Shown here in pieces: positions 24,291-33,407 of a stretch of 64,000 nt of DNA; position 1 is the stretch's first letter, and each line of letters opens with the position of its first letter. The stretch spans positions 802,638 through 866,637 of the forward strand of contig CALOAF010000005.1 in the NCBI GenBank assembly GCA_942491385.1. The letters run 5' to 3'. The translations under genes were made by a program, and so were the position numbers. The DNA comes from UBA6170 sp942491385. GTDB taxonomy: Bacteria; Chloroflexota; Anaerolineae; Anaerolineales; Anaerolineaceae. Under the pieces are notes generated by a model that saw only the letters and a program-made list of their open reading frames with translations, made no database searches and had not been told where the DNA came from.

Positions 24291-25699
24291 TCAAACAAAT
24301 TAATTGGTAATGGAAACACAATCTGCATCGTTGTCCCCATTCCGAGACCATCGGAGAAAGCATTGATAACCCCTCCTTGTGCCTGAACCAATGCCTTGGA
24401 TATGGTTAAGCCTAAACCAGCCTTACCACCACGTCCAGTGCGAGAGGAATCTACACGGTAAAAGCGGTCAAAGATATGGGGAAGATCATTTGCATCGATA
24501 CCATCGCCATTGTCCTGAACTACAAAAATAATTTTGTTCTGGAGGCTCTTAACACGAAGGGTAATTTCCCCGTTTTTTTGGGTATATCGCATTGCATTTT
24601 CCACCAGGTTTTTTAACACCTGAAGCATACGTCCTTCGTCTAATGTTACCTGTGGTAAATGAGTTTGTATTTCTTTTTTGAATACAATACCTGCTTTGTC
24701 CATCATCGGTTGGTAAATTTGATAAATTTGTTCCATTAATTGCCCGGGGTCAATTGAGTCAACTTGAACACCTAAATTTTTTGCATCTGCTTGGGATAAC
24801 ATATTCAAATCTTCCAACATCCGTCGCAGGTGTTCGATCTCTGTGTTGATAATCTCTATTCGCTTTGGAGTTAGCCCATTCGGCTGACCTTCTAACATTT
24901 CCATATAACCAGAAATAACCTGTAAGGGGGTCCCCAAATCGTGTGTAATGTCGGCAGTCATTTGTTTCCGCTGTTCAGCAGCATATCTTAAATCCATACT
25001 CATTTTATTAAAGGCTTCGGAGAGTTGCCCTAACTCATCCTGAGAGGTAACCGGCACCTGTTGATCCAGATCACCAGCTGCCATCGCCTGGCTGGCTTGC
25101 ATTAAATTGCGAATGGGCTTTAATAAAATTCCCGCCAATAAGATCCCCATTAAAATCGCTCCTGCCACACCAATTAAGGCAGCAAGTAGAATCGTATCAT
25201 TCGTACGCTCTAAAAAAATTTCTTCTTCTGTACTTAATTTAAATTTTAAATTTCGATCAGGAATCAAATAAGCAATCGTCTCTCCATCTAATTCCAAAGG
25301 GATTTTATCTTCAATGAATATGGGTGGTAATTCTTCTCCGACATTCAATCCAAATGCCGGGAAAATCAGACGGTTATTTAGATTAACCATTGCCACCAAT
25401 GGGCGCTGTTCACGATCACCAACAATAACATCCGGCGGTTTATTATCCGGGTTTATTTCCCGGAAGAGATCAGGTGGTTTGTTATTGGTGTTTATATAAT
25501 CGAAAAAACCTACCCAGGTCCCATTTTCTTGAAAATATGTTAAAGCATCTTCTTTAATCACTGCAGCTTGTTTATCTACAACCAATCTTAATAATCGTTC
25601 ATTAGAGCTCATGCGAAGTGTAACAGCAATTACGACAACGGAAATGAGGGCAACCACCAAAAATGAAACAATCAATTTAAGTCGTAAGGATCGATTCAT
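24281..25699 (-). CDS. Sensor histidine kinase (HAMP, HisKA, HATPase)
   Basis: The 472-residue membrane protein has an N-terminal span, a ~130-residue outside sensor region with the repeat NNKPPDLFR / DNKPPDVIVG, and a second span at ~170-190. HAMP follows (LKPIRNLMQASQAMAAGDLD), then HisKA with the phospho-acceptor His in ADITHDLGTPLQV, and the HATPase N box (LKNLVENAMRYTQ), G1 (VVQDNGDGID) and G2 (GRGGKAGLGLTISKAL). Its start overlaps the end of the response regulator gene by four bases, so they form a two-component pair. The signal is unknown; they neighbour the CotH-DUF4956-VTC operon and may control it. Confidence 0.93.
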   Translation of the reverse strand: MNRSLRLKLIVSFLVVALISVVVIAVTLRMSSNERLLRLVVDKQAAVIKEDALTYFQENGTWVGFFDYINTNNKPPDLFREINPDNKPPDVIVGDREQRPLVAMVNLNNRLIFPAFGLNVGEELPPIFIEDKIPLELDGETIAYLIPDRNLKFKLSTEEEIFLERTNDTILLAALIGVAGAILMGILLAGILLKPIRNLMQASQAMAAGDLDQQVPVTSQDELGQLSEAFNKMSMDLRYAAEQRKQMTADITHDLGTPLQVISGYMEMLEGQPNGLTPKRIEIINTEIEHLRRMLEDLNMLSQADAKNLGVQVDSIDPGQLMEQIYQIYQPMMDKAGIVFKKEIQTHLPQVTLDEGRMLQVLKNLVENAMRYTQKNGEITLRVKSLQNKIIFVVQDNGDGIDANDLPHIFDRFYRVDSSRTGRGGKAGLGLTISKALVQAQGGVINAFSDGLGMGTTMQIVFPLPINLFDQT

Positions 25700-26385
25700 A
25701 AAACTTCCTTCGCAAAACGATACCCGATGCCAAACACGGTTTCAATATATTCCGGTTGGTTCGGATCAGCTTCAATTTTATTCCGCAAATTTCGCACATG
25801 GATTTTTAAAGTCGCTTCTGATCCGCTAAATCCATTCTCAATCAGACGAACACATAAAGCAGCTCTACGAATTACCTGCCCATGCGATTCCATCATGTTT
25901 AATAGAAGACTGTATTCAAGTGGGGTTAAGTCCACTGTGTGATTATCCAAGAGGACTTCATGTTTGTTTTTATCCATTACCAAATTACCTGCTGTCAAAA
26001 TAGCTTCTTGAGGGATTTTTGGTAAAGCACGCCGTAAAACCGCCCGCATGCGTACCAGAAGCTCCCGCATTCGAAATGGTTTGGTGATGTAATCATCTGC
26101 TCCCAGATCAAAACCTTTGATCACATCATTTTCTTGCTGTTTAGCTGTAATCATGATCACGGGGATACTTGATTCTTTGCGTAATTTACTGATGAATTGG
26201 TATCCGTCCATGGACGGCATCATAATGTCCAGCAAAATTAAATCAATGTCTTGTTTTTCTAAAACCGAAAATGCTTCGTAACCATCAGAAGCACAGGTCA
26301 CTTCAAAACCCTGTCCAGATAAAAACTCAGCCAATAGAAGCTGCATATTTTTATGATCATCCACTACCAGAACTTGTCTTGACAT
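25696..26385 (-). CDS. OmpR/PhoB-family response regulator
   Basis: A 229-residue protein started at MSRQVLVVDDHKN, because the 15 residues upstream are unlike any receiver. The receiver domain has VVDDH, the phospho-accepting Asp in IDLILLDIMMPSMDGYQF, Thr in MITAKQ and Lys in DDYITKPF. The C-terminal winged helix has the LTPLEYSLLLNMM and VRNLRNKIEADPNQPEYIETVFGIGYRF signatures. It is transcribed ahead of, and overlaps by four bases, the histidine kinase gene. Confidence 0.94.
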   Translation of the reverse strand: MSRQVLVVDDHKNMQLLLAEFLSGQGFEVTCASDGYEAFSVLEKQDIDLILLDIMMPSMDGYQFISKLRKESSIPVIMITAKQQENDVIKGFDLGADDYITKPFRMRELLVRMRAVLRRALPKIPQEAILTAGNLVMDKNKHEVLLDNHTVDLTPLEYSLLLNMMESHGQVIRRAALCVRLIENGFSGSEATLKIHVRNLRNKIEADPNQPEYIETVFGIGYRFAKEVL

Positions 26386-26445
26386 TGTAATCCTATATAT
26401 TTCGTTTACCCATTGTATATCAAAATACATTTTTAAAAATAGCTG

Positions 26446-26489
26446 GATTACACACAGATAGGGTTTCGCTACCTATGTGTAATCTTTTT
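26446..26489. terminator. Hairpin with U tract between regulator and CotH operon
   Basis: GATTACAC (26446-26453) pairs with GTGTAATC (26477-26484), and inside it ATAGG pairs with CCTAT, with a four-base bulge on one arm; TTTTTC follows on the + strand. It lies upstream of the response regulator gene, where it may insulate it from the CotH operon or act on antisense transcripts. Confidence 0.5.
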
Positions 26490-26572
26490 CAGAGGAGAAA
26501 GAAGACGAAAATTTTTGCAATTAGCGTATCCCCTTTCATTGTTATCTATAATAATTCCTTTCAATTCCTGTT

Positions 26573-26593
26573 TGGTTTAGATTTGGTATAGAA
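26573..26593 (+). repeat. 21-bp direct repeat, left copy
   Basis: The 21 bases tggtttagatttggtatagaa occur here and, identically and in the same orientation, at 29825-29845. The two copies bracket the whole CotH-DUF4956-VTC operon. No other copy was noticed in the window. Confidence 0.7.
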
Positions 26594-26596
26594 ATT

Positions 26597-26627
26597 AAAA
26601 GAGAGCGGTTTAAAATCGCTCTCTTTT
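26597..26627. terminator. Rho-independent terminator of the CotH operon
   Basis: AAAAGAGAGCG pairs with CGCTCTCTTTT (11 bp) around a nine-base loop, giving A- and T-tracts at both ends, so it can act on both strands. It lies 22 bases beyond the CotH stop codon in the direction of transcription. Confidence 0.8.
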
Positions 26628-26648
26628 TAAGGGGAAATGCAGATTATC

Positions 26649-28262
26649 TTATTGGTTGTTTAAGAAAGTTTGCCCTGCCATGTAACGGCTATTAACATGC
26701 GTAATCAATTCATCAACGGATTGATTAAAAAGGTCTATCGATCTTAGCTGGGTATATCCCTGGGTTTCTGCCAGCACATAAGGTTCAATCAGGTCGTGAT
26801 ATGTCTGGTAGATTTCAGTCATTCGCTCCGGATAAAATACATTTTCCATGGTGTAATCTACATAATCCACATAGATTTGATAATAGACTTCATCATCCAA
26901 TAAATACCGTATCAAAGGCCAGTTATCTCCAATATTATCCTGCTCAAGTGTTTTTGGCTGCCCCTGCCCAACGGAACTGGTAAGCGCCATATTATTATCC
27001 CAGGGAATCCAGGTTACCAAACCGGTTGTCGGATCGGTATACAGGTAATAATTGTGGTTCATTCTTCCGTAGGTATCCCAATTTTGTATCAATGTATCCA
27101 CAGCAAGCCAATTTAGGAAAGCATCCACATCAAAAACAGATTCTAAATCTGCCCGCCACTGAGCCGGATCGGTTTGGCGAGTATCTGCATGTAATGCTGC
27201 AAACACAGCCTCAATATCAGACCAATCTGCCTCTTCCTGGTTGGTTGATTTTTCAAAACTCTCTTCGGAAAAAGTTCCTTCCGCGAAGGTTGCCCCGCTG
27301 CCTTCCGGTTTATAAACATTCCCATCATTATCGTCAAACTGGGTATCAATCACCGTATCGTCGACCATTTCTAGCACAGTAAACAAACCGAAGTAAACGG
27401 GACCTTCACCATAATCCACATACACTTCATAAAAGGCAGTTTGAGCAGCAGCAACACCAGCATCACGGAATATATCCGCAGTCACCTTTTCTCTTAATAA
27501 TGAGTTATCAAATGAATTGCTTGAAAACACCAATTTTTTGAAGCCATAAAAACGTTGATCGTCAATCTCAGGATATAAATCTTCAAACTCATCAAAATCC
27601 AACATAAATGAGATTTTTGAGGTTCCATTCGACCATGATGTTCGTAGCGTTGAATTACCACGATAACGAATGCCAACATTTGTCCAGGTATCACCATCAA
27701 AGCTAACTGTTGTCGTAAAATAATCGGGGTCTGGGGAGGATAATGCAGGGCCACCAGCACCACCACGATCTTGATTATTATTATCCAGTGGTAAAGCACC
27801 ATCTTCCGGCGGGGCCATCCCACCAGGTGGAATCATTCGATCGGGTTGTCCCATCTCTGCCCCTTCGGGAGGAACGCGTCCACCACCATTTCTTCCACCG
27901 CCCCCCATACCCACAGATGTCCCATCTCCCGGCTCACCATAAAGAGCAGTCATATTTTCCTGCATCGCCTGCCAGGTTTCAGCTGTGATGGTAAGATCAA
28001 TCCGATTCACTTCATCTTGAGGAAATACAACCTCATAATTTTGGTCCGCTGATTTATCATGAGTTTCCTCCGTCCAACCTTCCGCGCGAGAAACTTCCTC
28101 ATTTTCCTCAACTACATCAACATTACTGGTATCAAGTTGTTCGGTAATACTGTTTTCGTTTTGTCCCTGAGCATCAACTGCCTGTGAACTGCACGCAGAC
28201 AACACTAACGACCCCAAAAGGATTATTAAAGTTGTGGTGTATAAAATATTTTTCTTTTTCAT
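26649..28262 (-). CDS. CotH kinase-family lipoprotein
   Basis: A 537-residue secreted lipoprotein. The start MKKKNIL was chosen for its AAGGA seven bases upstream; lipobox LSAC places the lipidated Cys at 24. A low-complexity Gly/Pro/Met-rich stretch (~residues 120-180; GGGGRNGGGRVPPEGAEM) is followed by the CotH domain with RYRGNSTLRTSW, SNGTSKISFMLDFDEF, YGFKKLVFSSN, DNSLLREKVTADIFRDAG and the metal-binding WIPWDNNMAL. CotH proteins are atypical protein kinases that modify spore-coat or secreted proteins; in many bacteria they travel with VTC and DUF4956 genes. The last gene of a three-gene operon. Confidence 0.9.
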   Translation of the reverse strand: MKKKNILYTTTLIILLGSLVLSACSSQAVDAQGQNENSITEQLDTSNVDVVEENEEVSRAEGWTEETHDKSADQNYEVVFPQDEVNRIDLTITAETWQAMQENMTALYGEPGDGTSVGMGGGGRNGGGRVPPEGAEMGQPDRMIPPGGMAPPEDGALPLDNNNQDRGGAGGPALSSPDPDYFTTTVSFDGDTWTNVGIRYRGNSTLRTSWSNGTSKISFMLDFDEFEDLYPEIDDQRFYGFKKLVFSSNSFDNSLLREKVTADIFRDAGVAAAQTAFYEVYVDYGEGPVYFGLFTVLEMVDDTVIDTQFDDNDGNVYKPEGSGATFAEGTFSEESFEKSTNQEEADWSDIEAVFAALHADTRQTDPAQWRADLESVFDVDAFLNWLAVDTLIQNWDTYGRMNHNYYLYTDPTTGLVTWIPWDNNMALTSSVGQGQPKTLEQDNIGDNWPLIRYLLDDEVYYQIYVDYVDYTMENVFYPERMTEIYQTYHDLIEPYVLAETQGYTQLRSIDLFNQSVDELITHVNSRYMAGQTFLNNQ

Positions 28263-28273
28263 TATCATTTCCT

Positions 28274-28912
28274 TTATAAAGTATCTTCATCTTGAATATA
28301 AGCAGATAAATTGTCCGCCATTTGCAACCATTCTTCATGTTCCGGGTCATCGTAGTAAATTTTTATCTCAGCTGTATCCCGTAAAAAATTTACTTTTCCA
28401 ATCACAACCCGTTTTATGACTAGTCCGGTACGTTCTTCCAAATCACTAATCAATTCATGTCGATTTTGAGGTTTGATCAGTTCTATCTTTTCGTAAAGAA
28501 TTTTTTTGGATGCCTCATAGTGAAAACCCCATTCCCGTTCTAAAATAAACAAAATGATTAGGACAGAGAGATTCGCAATCACCAGTTCCAGCCAGATCTC
28601 GCTCCGCAAACCAGCAGAATTCATGACTGGTAATGCTGTAATTACAAACAAATACGTCATTTCCCGAATGGGAATTGGATCCGTACGGTAGCGCAGGATG
28701 GAGAAGATAGCAAACATACCAAATCCAACACCCACACTAATTTCAATACTGGTCATAAAACTCAGCACAAAGTAAATAATTGTGTTAAATGCCAGAAAGG
28801 TAAATACATAACGCTTGTTTTGGGTCTTTGGGTAATATATTAACCGCACCACTACTAACACAATACTTAAATTAAATAAAAAGCTTATAAAAAACGCCAT
28901 TAAATTATCCAT
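28274..28912 (-). CDS. DUF4956 membrane protein
   Basis: The 212-residue protein has four predicted spans in the first ~125 residues. The conserved cytosolic loop GVGFGMFAIFSILRYRTDPIPIREMTYLFVITALPV is the hallmark of DUF4956. A soluble C-terminal domain of ~85 residues follows (KKILYEKIELIKP; RTGLVIKRVVIGKVNFLRDTAEIKIYYDD). It overlaps the VTC gene by eight bases and is followed by CotH after 11 bases. Family function unknown; membership in VTC-CotH clusters suggests it may hold the polyphosphate polymerase at the membrane or export its product. Confidence 0.9.
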   Translation of the reverse strand: MDNLMAFFISFLFNLSIVLVVVRLIYYPKTQNKRYVFTFLAFNTIIYFVLSFMTSIEISVGVGFGMFAIFSILRYRTDPIPIREMTYLFVITALPVMNSAGLRSEIWLELVIANLSVLIILFILEREWGFHYEASKKILYEKIELIKPQNRHELISDLEERTGLVIKRVVIGKVNFLRDTAEIKIYYDDPEHEEWLQMADNLSAYIQDEDTL

Positions 28913-29714
28913 AATTCACTCTCATTTGTAATTTTTTAACCATCAGAAGCTTTGACTTAAGTGTATTTTTCTTCACGCCCTCATAAAGCATGGATACACC
29001 CATACAATATTTGCTAAACCCAGTCGACCGGATTCCTATCTCCCGCATCAATTGAATAAAATCGGACTTTGCAGATAACCTTTCCTGTTTAACTTCTGCG
29101 ATAACAATGCCCGGCAAACCTATCTGTTGGTTATCATTTGAAAACTGTAAATCCAAATCAATAGTCAGACGTTCCTGATGTCGATTGCTCACCAAAGTGA
29201 TTCTAGTAAAAGTGTTCCAAAGTTTTATTTCCAATTCCTGGCTGTCGAACGGATAGTAATTTTCCAAAAAAATGGAGGTCTTGTTTGTAAATTCATCCAC
29301 CGGGTTTTGCGTAATCATTCGGTTTTTGATTGTCCTTTTTTTCTGGTTTTTATATTTCACTTCCATAAACGATAGCCGACTGTCAACATACTCTCTTGAC
29401 CGGACTTTATAATAATTTCTTCCGCGCGTGATATGCTGATAATAAAGGTCAAATGATGGGGTATCAAAATATTCGCTGCGATAATGATTTAGTCGAACAC
29501 CATTTACATCAAGCACCCGATAATTGGATTTTAAGTTATTCAAAATCGGAATCAGTTGGTTTTCTGTCAACACATATTTTGAATCCACACGATTTAACAA
29601 AGCGTATGAATCCATTTCTCTTAAGTTAATACTCGCATAATCGTTGATCAATCTATCAAGCGGCGTTGTTTTTGTTTGATTTTTCTGTATATATTCTGGC
29701 GCTCTGGTTAACAT
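28905..29714 (-). CDS. VTC-domain polyphosphate polymerase-like protein
   Basis: The 269-residue protein matches the VTC domain, the tunnel-shaped polymerase of yeast vacuolar transporter chaperone that makes polyphosphate from ATP. It keeps the basic tunnel residues in RVDSKYVLTENQL, YRSEYFDTPSFDLYYQH, YYKVRSREYVDSRLSFMEVKYKNQKKRTIKNRM (Arg/Lys cluster) and the metal-binding Glu of IVIAEVKQERLSAKSDF. No signal peptide; cytosolic face expected. It is the first gene of the VTC-DUF4956-CotH operon. A function in polyphosphate synthesis fits the pst/pho genes that follow at 30.8 kb, but this is inference. Confidence 0.88.
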   Translation of the reverse strand: MLTRAPEYIQKNQTKTTPLDRLINDYASINLREMDSYALLNRVDSKYVLTENQLIPILNNLKSNYRVLDVNGVRLNHYRSEYFDTPSFDLYYQHITRGRNYYKVRSREYVDSRLSFMEVKYKNQKKRTIKNRMITQNPVDEFTNKTSIFLENYYPFDSQELEIKLWNTFTRITLVSNRHQERLTIDLDLQFSNDNQQIGLPGIVIAEVKQERLSAKSDFIQLMREIGIRSTGFSKYCMGVSMLYEGVKKNTLKSKLLMVKKLQMRVNYG

Positions 29715-29824
29715 AATTCACTTCCTGCAATTTTTGAGGGGAAACCCTTCATTGATGTTATTTTTCCAATTAAAATTAGATCGGTTATTTATTGATCAAA
29801 TCATATCGTTTTCACCATTTAAAC

Positions 29825-29845
29825 TGGTTTAGATTTGGTATAGAA
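29825..29845 (+). repeat. 21-bp direct repeat, right copy
   Basis: Identical to 26573-26593. It lies ~110 bases upstream of the VTC start, in the AT-rich 1.1-kb gap before phoB. Confidence 0.7.
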
Positions 29846-30014
29846 GGAAAGAAATAAAAACGAGCCCAGGTTTTTACATCTGCACTCATTCGGTTTAACG
29901 CAATTTGTAAATTTTACTAGCCGATATCGAGGTAACCAGTTTGCGGAAACATAAAGACTATTAATGAATCAAAAAAGAACTTCGATACCACAATGCTGAT
30001 CTCATCAATTCTTA
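29846..30014. other. Non-coding DNA upstream of the VTC operon
   Basis: I see no gene, tRNA or clear terminator here. The stretch continues the AT-rich gap between the VTC operon (minus strand) and the Pho module (plus strand), and so should hold the VTC promoter. Confidence 0.4.
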
Positions 30015-30250
30015 AAAGGTTTGTTTTATTTCAAAGCGAGGATTGGGCTAATACCAATTCACTCTTCAAGCCCATCATCGAAAGTTCATTTGCGGAGAGT
30101 GTTTGGAATTCGGAAGATTCTAACGCTTGCTGAACAAAAATGGGGCGGCAATCGACAAACAACGGGATTTTCTCATGAAACCACTCATAGAATCCTGTCA
30201 TGAAATTGGGCGGCTTTCAGGCCAAGCCCACAACACAGATCAATCCACAA
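30015..30250 (+). repeat. Duplicated 3' part of a methyltransferase gene, left copy
   Basis: About 235 bases, starting at aaaggtttgttttatttcaaag, match position by position (most bases identical) the stretch 38194-38430, in the same orientation. The right copy is the real 3' end of the methyltransferase gene at 38210-38875; the left copy lacks the rest of the gene, so it is a relic. The two copies flank the complete phoB-pstSCAB-phoU block. Confidence 0.85.
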
Positions 30251-30797
30251 GGGGTATGGTTATGCTGGAATGCGAAGGGGAAAAAGTTTAAAACATCTCC
30301 AAGGACAAATTCTTGTCAGTAAAATTTTTGGATGCGAAGGTTAGTGGCTCACTAAACGAATATCACCAGTTTTTTGGTATCAGTTTCCGGTTCTGATGGC
30401 CGGGAAAGGTAGAGACAAAATCTGATGCATAGATTCATCTTTTCCCAGAGAATTACAACAAAATCATCACAATTCAAACCTGACCAGGGTCGCTTCGATA
30501 AGCAGGAAACCTGACAGAAAAGTGGATATTTACCCAAATTTGACAAATCCTTGAAATGTTGTTGAAGTTTTGTTAACAATTGATTGTTATACTATCTAAA
30601 CCAGAAAACAGTGCTGAAATCAACGGAATTTTGACAGACCACACAATGGTTAAATTATGGTTGACTGGCTAAAAGAAATTGGTATCTCTCAAGCAAAATC
30701 TGCTAACAGCTCTATTTTTTAAACAGGGGTATCACACTGTTAAATTGGAAAATAGAAATAATAATTGCTACCATTTTAATCCGATATAATTTTATTT
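30251..30797. promoter_or_regulatory. Non-coding region upstream of phoB with TTAAC-type elements
   Basis: No gene is supported here; a 75-codon frame on the minus strand (30352-30579) has no family marks. Several GTTAAC/GTTAAA elements (near 30577, 30648 and 30739) could be Pho boxes. TATAAT at 30785-30790 ends eight bases before the ATG of the regulator, which would make that mRNA nearly leaderless. Confidence 0.4.
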
Positions 30798-31511
30798 ATG
30801 GAAAAAACAATGCCTGAAAAGATTTTAGTTGTAGAAGATGACATCAGTTTGCGTGAAACACTGGCTTATAACCTGGAAAAACAGGGGTACGCCGTCGAAA
30901 CTGCAGGAGATGGGAAGCAGGGATTGCAATTGGCAAGACTGATCCAACCCGACTTGATTTTGCTCGACGTGATGTTACCAGGCATGGATGGTTTTGATGT
31001 CTGCAGGATTTTACGCCAGGAGATGGACATCCCCATTTTGATGCTCACTGCCCGCACAGATGAAATTGACCGAGTAGTTGGACTAGAACTTGGTGCGGAC
31101 GATTATGTCACCAAACCTTTCAGCATGCGCGAGTTAATCGCACGTGTTAAAACTCGCCTACGAGTGTTAAACCTGATGCGCGAAAAATATGCTACAGAAC
31201 CCGGTAAAGCGAATCGACTGATCTTTGACAATCTTGAAATCAATTTGGATCGGCACGAGGTTAACTTAGACGGGCATCCGGTCGCCTTGAAGCCCAAAGA
31301 ATTTGAGTTGTTGGTTTACCTGGCTCAGAACACTCGCCGTGTGATGACGCGTGATCAACTGCTTGAATCTGTGTGGGGGTGGCACTATATCGGTGAATCA
31401 CGTACGGTGGATGTTCATATCAGCTGGTTGCGTGAAAAAATTGAAAAAGATCCTTCTCATCCCATCCGAATCATCACAGTGCGTGGTTCCGGTTACCGCT
31501 TTGATGGATAA
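30798..31511 (+). CDS. phoB: PhoB-like response regulator
   Basis: The 237-residue OmpR-family regulator has receiver marks VVEDD, phospho-Asp in PDLILLDVMLPGMDGF, MLTARTDE and DDYVTKPF. Its winged helix has LKPKEFELLVYLAQN, RVMTRDQLLESVWGWHY and VDVHISWLREKIEKDPSHPIRIITVRGSGYRF. The start MEKTMPEK or the ATG at 30810 (MPEKILVVEDD) is possible; the -10 box so close to 30798 favours leaderless translation there. The phoR-like kinase follows after five bases, then the pst operon. I infer that it senses phosphate starvation and controls pstSCAB-phoU. Confidence 0.9.
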   Translation: MEKTMPEKILVVEDDISLRETLAYNLEKQGYAVETAGDGKQGLQLARLIQPDLILLDVMLPGMDGFDVCRILRQEMDIPILMLTARTDEIDRVVGLELGADDYVTKPFSMRELIARVKTRLRVLNLMREKYATEPGKANRLIFDNLEINLDRHEVNLDGHPVALKPKEFELLVYLAQNTRRVMTRDQLLESVWGWHYIGESRTVDVHISWLREKIEKDPSHPIRIITVRGSGYRFDG

Positions 31512-31516
31512 AAGCC

Positions 31517-33245
31517 ATGTTTAATTCGATTCGATGGCGGATCGCTTTCCCTATGGTTGCGTTGATTTTTACCACAATGCTAATCTTAGGGATCTATCTC
31601 TCAAAGTATATTGAAAAATCTTATGTGAATGTCTTAAAACGGCAAATGTCAACACAAGCCCTCATTGTTGCTGAGGTTTCACCTATTGAATGGAACAGGG
31701 AGGGTGAGGACGACTTTGCTAAGTATTGGGCAACTGTCCTGGGAGAACGCATCACATTGATTACTATCGATGGGGTGGTGATTGGGGAATCGGAAGAAGA
31801 CCGCATGCTAATGGACAACCATAGCAACCGCCCTGAAGTAATTGAGGCACTTGGAACCGGAGAAGGCAGCAGCATCCGCTTCAGTCATACTACCGGGTAT
31901 GATATGCTCTATACAGCAGTACGTACTCCGCAAGGAATTCTGCGTCTATCTGCACCACTGAACACATTGAAGCAGGATATAGTGCGTTTACAGCGTACGC
32001 TTGTTGAGGCTTCATTACTTGCAGCTTTACTAGCGGCATTGTTTGCGATCTGGATCGCTGGGCGGATTTCTCGGCCAGTCAAATTTTTGACCAACGCAGC
32101 GCAACAAATGGCGGATGGACAACCGATCACGCAGCCAATGACATCCTCACTGGATGAGATTGATCGATTAACGCATGCGTTTAATCGAATGTCTGTTAAA
32201 ATCCAAAACCAATTCAATGAAATGGAAAATGAAAGCGACAAATTGAGTGCGGTCTTGAACCACATGACGGACGGGGTCATAATGGTAGACAAAAATGGGA
32301 TCATTCAGTTGATGAACCCTGCAGCTGAAAAAATGTTCGAAACCAGTATCTCAAAAGCTTTAGGACATTCCCTCCTGGAGACACTGCGCCGCCACCAATT
32401 ATATGAATTGTGGCAAAAAAGCATCCTTGAAGGTGCAGACCAACAAGCCAGTTTTACCTTTTCAAGACATTTGGTCATTCAGGTAGCAGCGCTTCCATTA
32501 GGTCAGTCACTGCCAGATAGCACACTCCTGTTATTTCAAAATATTACCCATCAAAAGAAAATTGAAGCCGTTCGACGTGATTTTATCAGCAATGTCTCTC
32601 ACGAACTACGCACTCCACTGGCAGCACTGAAAGCACTAACAGAAACATTGCGTAACGGTGCATTGGAAGATCCACCTGCGGCTCGTCGTTTTTTAGCGCG
32701 TATGGAAAGTGAGGTGGACGAACTGAATCTGATGGTGAGCGAACTTTTAGAACTAGCTCGCATCGAATCTGGGCGAGTTCCGCTTGATCTTCATCCCATC
32801 CCACCGTATGAGATCATCCAAACAGCCTATGAAAGATTATATTTGCAAGCTGGACGGGCGGGGTTGAACATGGAGCTGGATTGTGCTGAAGTAATTGCCA
32901 TTGGTTCTGGCTGACAGAAACCGTATCCAGCAAGTATTGGTAAACCTGATGCATAATGCCATCAAGTTTACACCTGTAAATGGGCAAGTTACTGCTGGCG
33001 CAGCTTTACAGGAGGATAGAGTGGTCTTTTATGTGCGTGATACAGGCATCGGCATCGATTCTGCTGAGTTGTCACGGATTTTTGAACGGTTTTATAAGGT
33101 AGATCAGGCGCGCTCCAGCAGTGGTACTGGATTGGGATTGGCTATTGTTCGCCACCTGGTAGAAGCACATGAATTGGGAAAGGTAGCATTAATTTGGTTC
33201 AAAAGCAGGATTAATTTGTCCACTTGTGTTTTTCCATTCAACTAG
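31517..33245 (+). pseudogene. phoR: PhoR-like sensor histidine kinase, frameshifted
   Basis: Two membrane spans (~residues 10-30 and 170-190) surround an outside sensor. HAMP follows (SRPVKFLTNAAQQMADGQ), then PAS (VLNHMTDGVIMVDKNGIIQLMNPAAEKMF), HisKA with FISNVSHELRTPLAALKAL, and the HATPase. The first frame runs to a stop at 32912-32914 just after ELDCAEV; a second frame from 32895 continues as LPLVLADRNRIQQVLVNLMHNAIKF through DTGIGID, FERFYKVD and SSGTGLGLAIVRHLVEAH. A one-base shift near 32893 therefore splits the HATPase (an extra A in GTAA). The last ~25 codons after HLVEAH also look disturbed. It could be a sequencing indel, programmed frameshift or real inactivation. Confidence 0.8.
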
Positions 33246-33323
33246 GAAAAGGCTAACTCACTTTCTATTTCACATTGATCCAAAGTCAAGGTTAAAAGAC
33301 ACGTCCGAAACATTTAGCAATCC

Positions 33324-33340
33324 TTTAACAAATTTTTAAC
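33324..33340 (+). promoter_or_regulatory. Candidate Pho box before pstS
   Basis: Two TTTAAC elements at 33324 and 33335 are 11 bases apart on one helical face, and a third related GTTAAA occurs at 33357. PhoB/PhoP-type regulators bind such tandem repeats with 11-bp spacing. An AGGAGA site precedes the pstS ATG. The binding regulator would be the adjacent phoB product, by inference. Confidence 0.45.
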
Positions 33341-33407
33341 GTATCCTTGCCAGTCTGTTAAAACTCATCGAGTATCCTATAAACATCAAAAAATTATAGG
33401 AGAAAAA

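Noticed and set aside
30352..30579. 75-codon minus-strand frame in the gap before phoB
   Set aside because: No ribosome site, no motif, and the region is AT-rich regulatory DNA.
32912..32914. TGA in the PhoR-like gene as another selenocysteine codon
   Set aside because: The frame after this TGA does not continue the HATPase; the correct continuation is in another frame, so it is a frameshift, not recoding.
32895..33245. The second half of the PhoR kinase as an independent small kinase gene
   Set aside because: It lacks a histidine-acceptor domain and continues the upstream frame exactly after one base shift.
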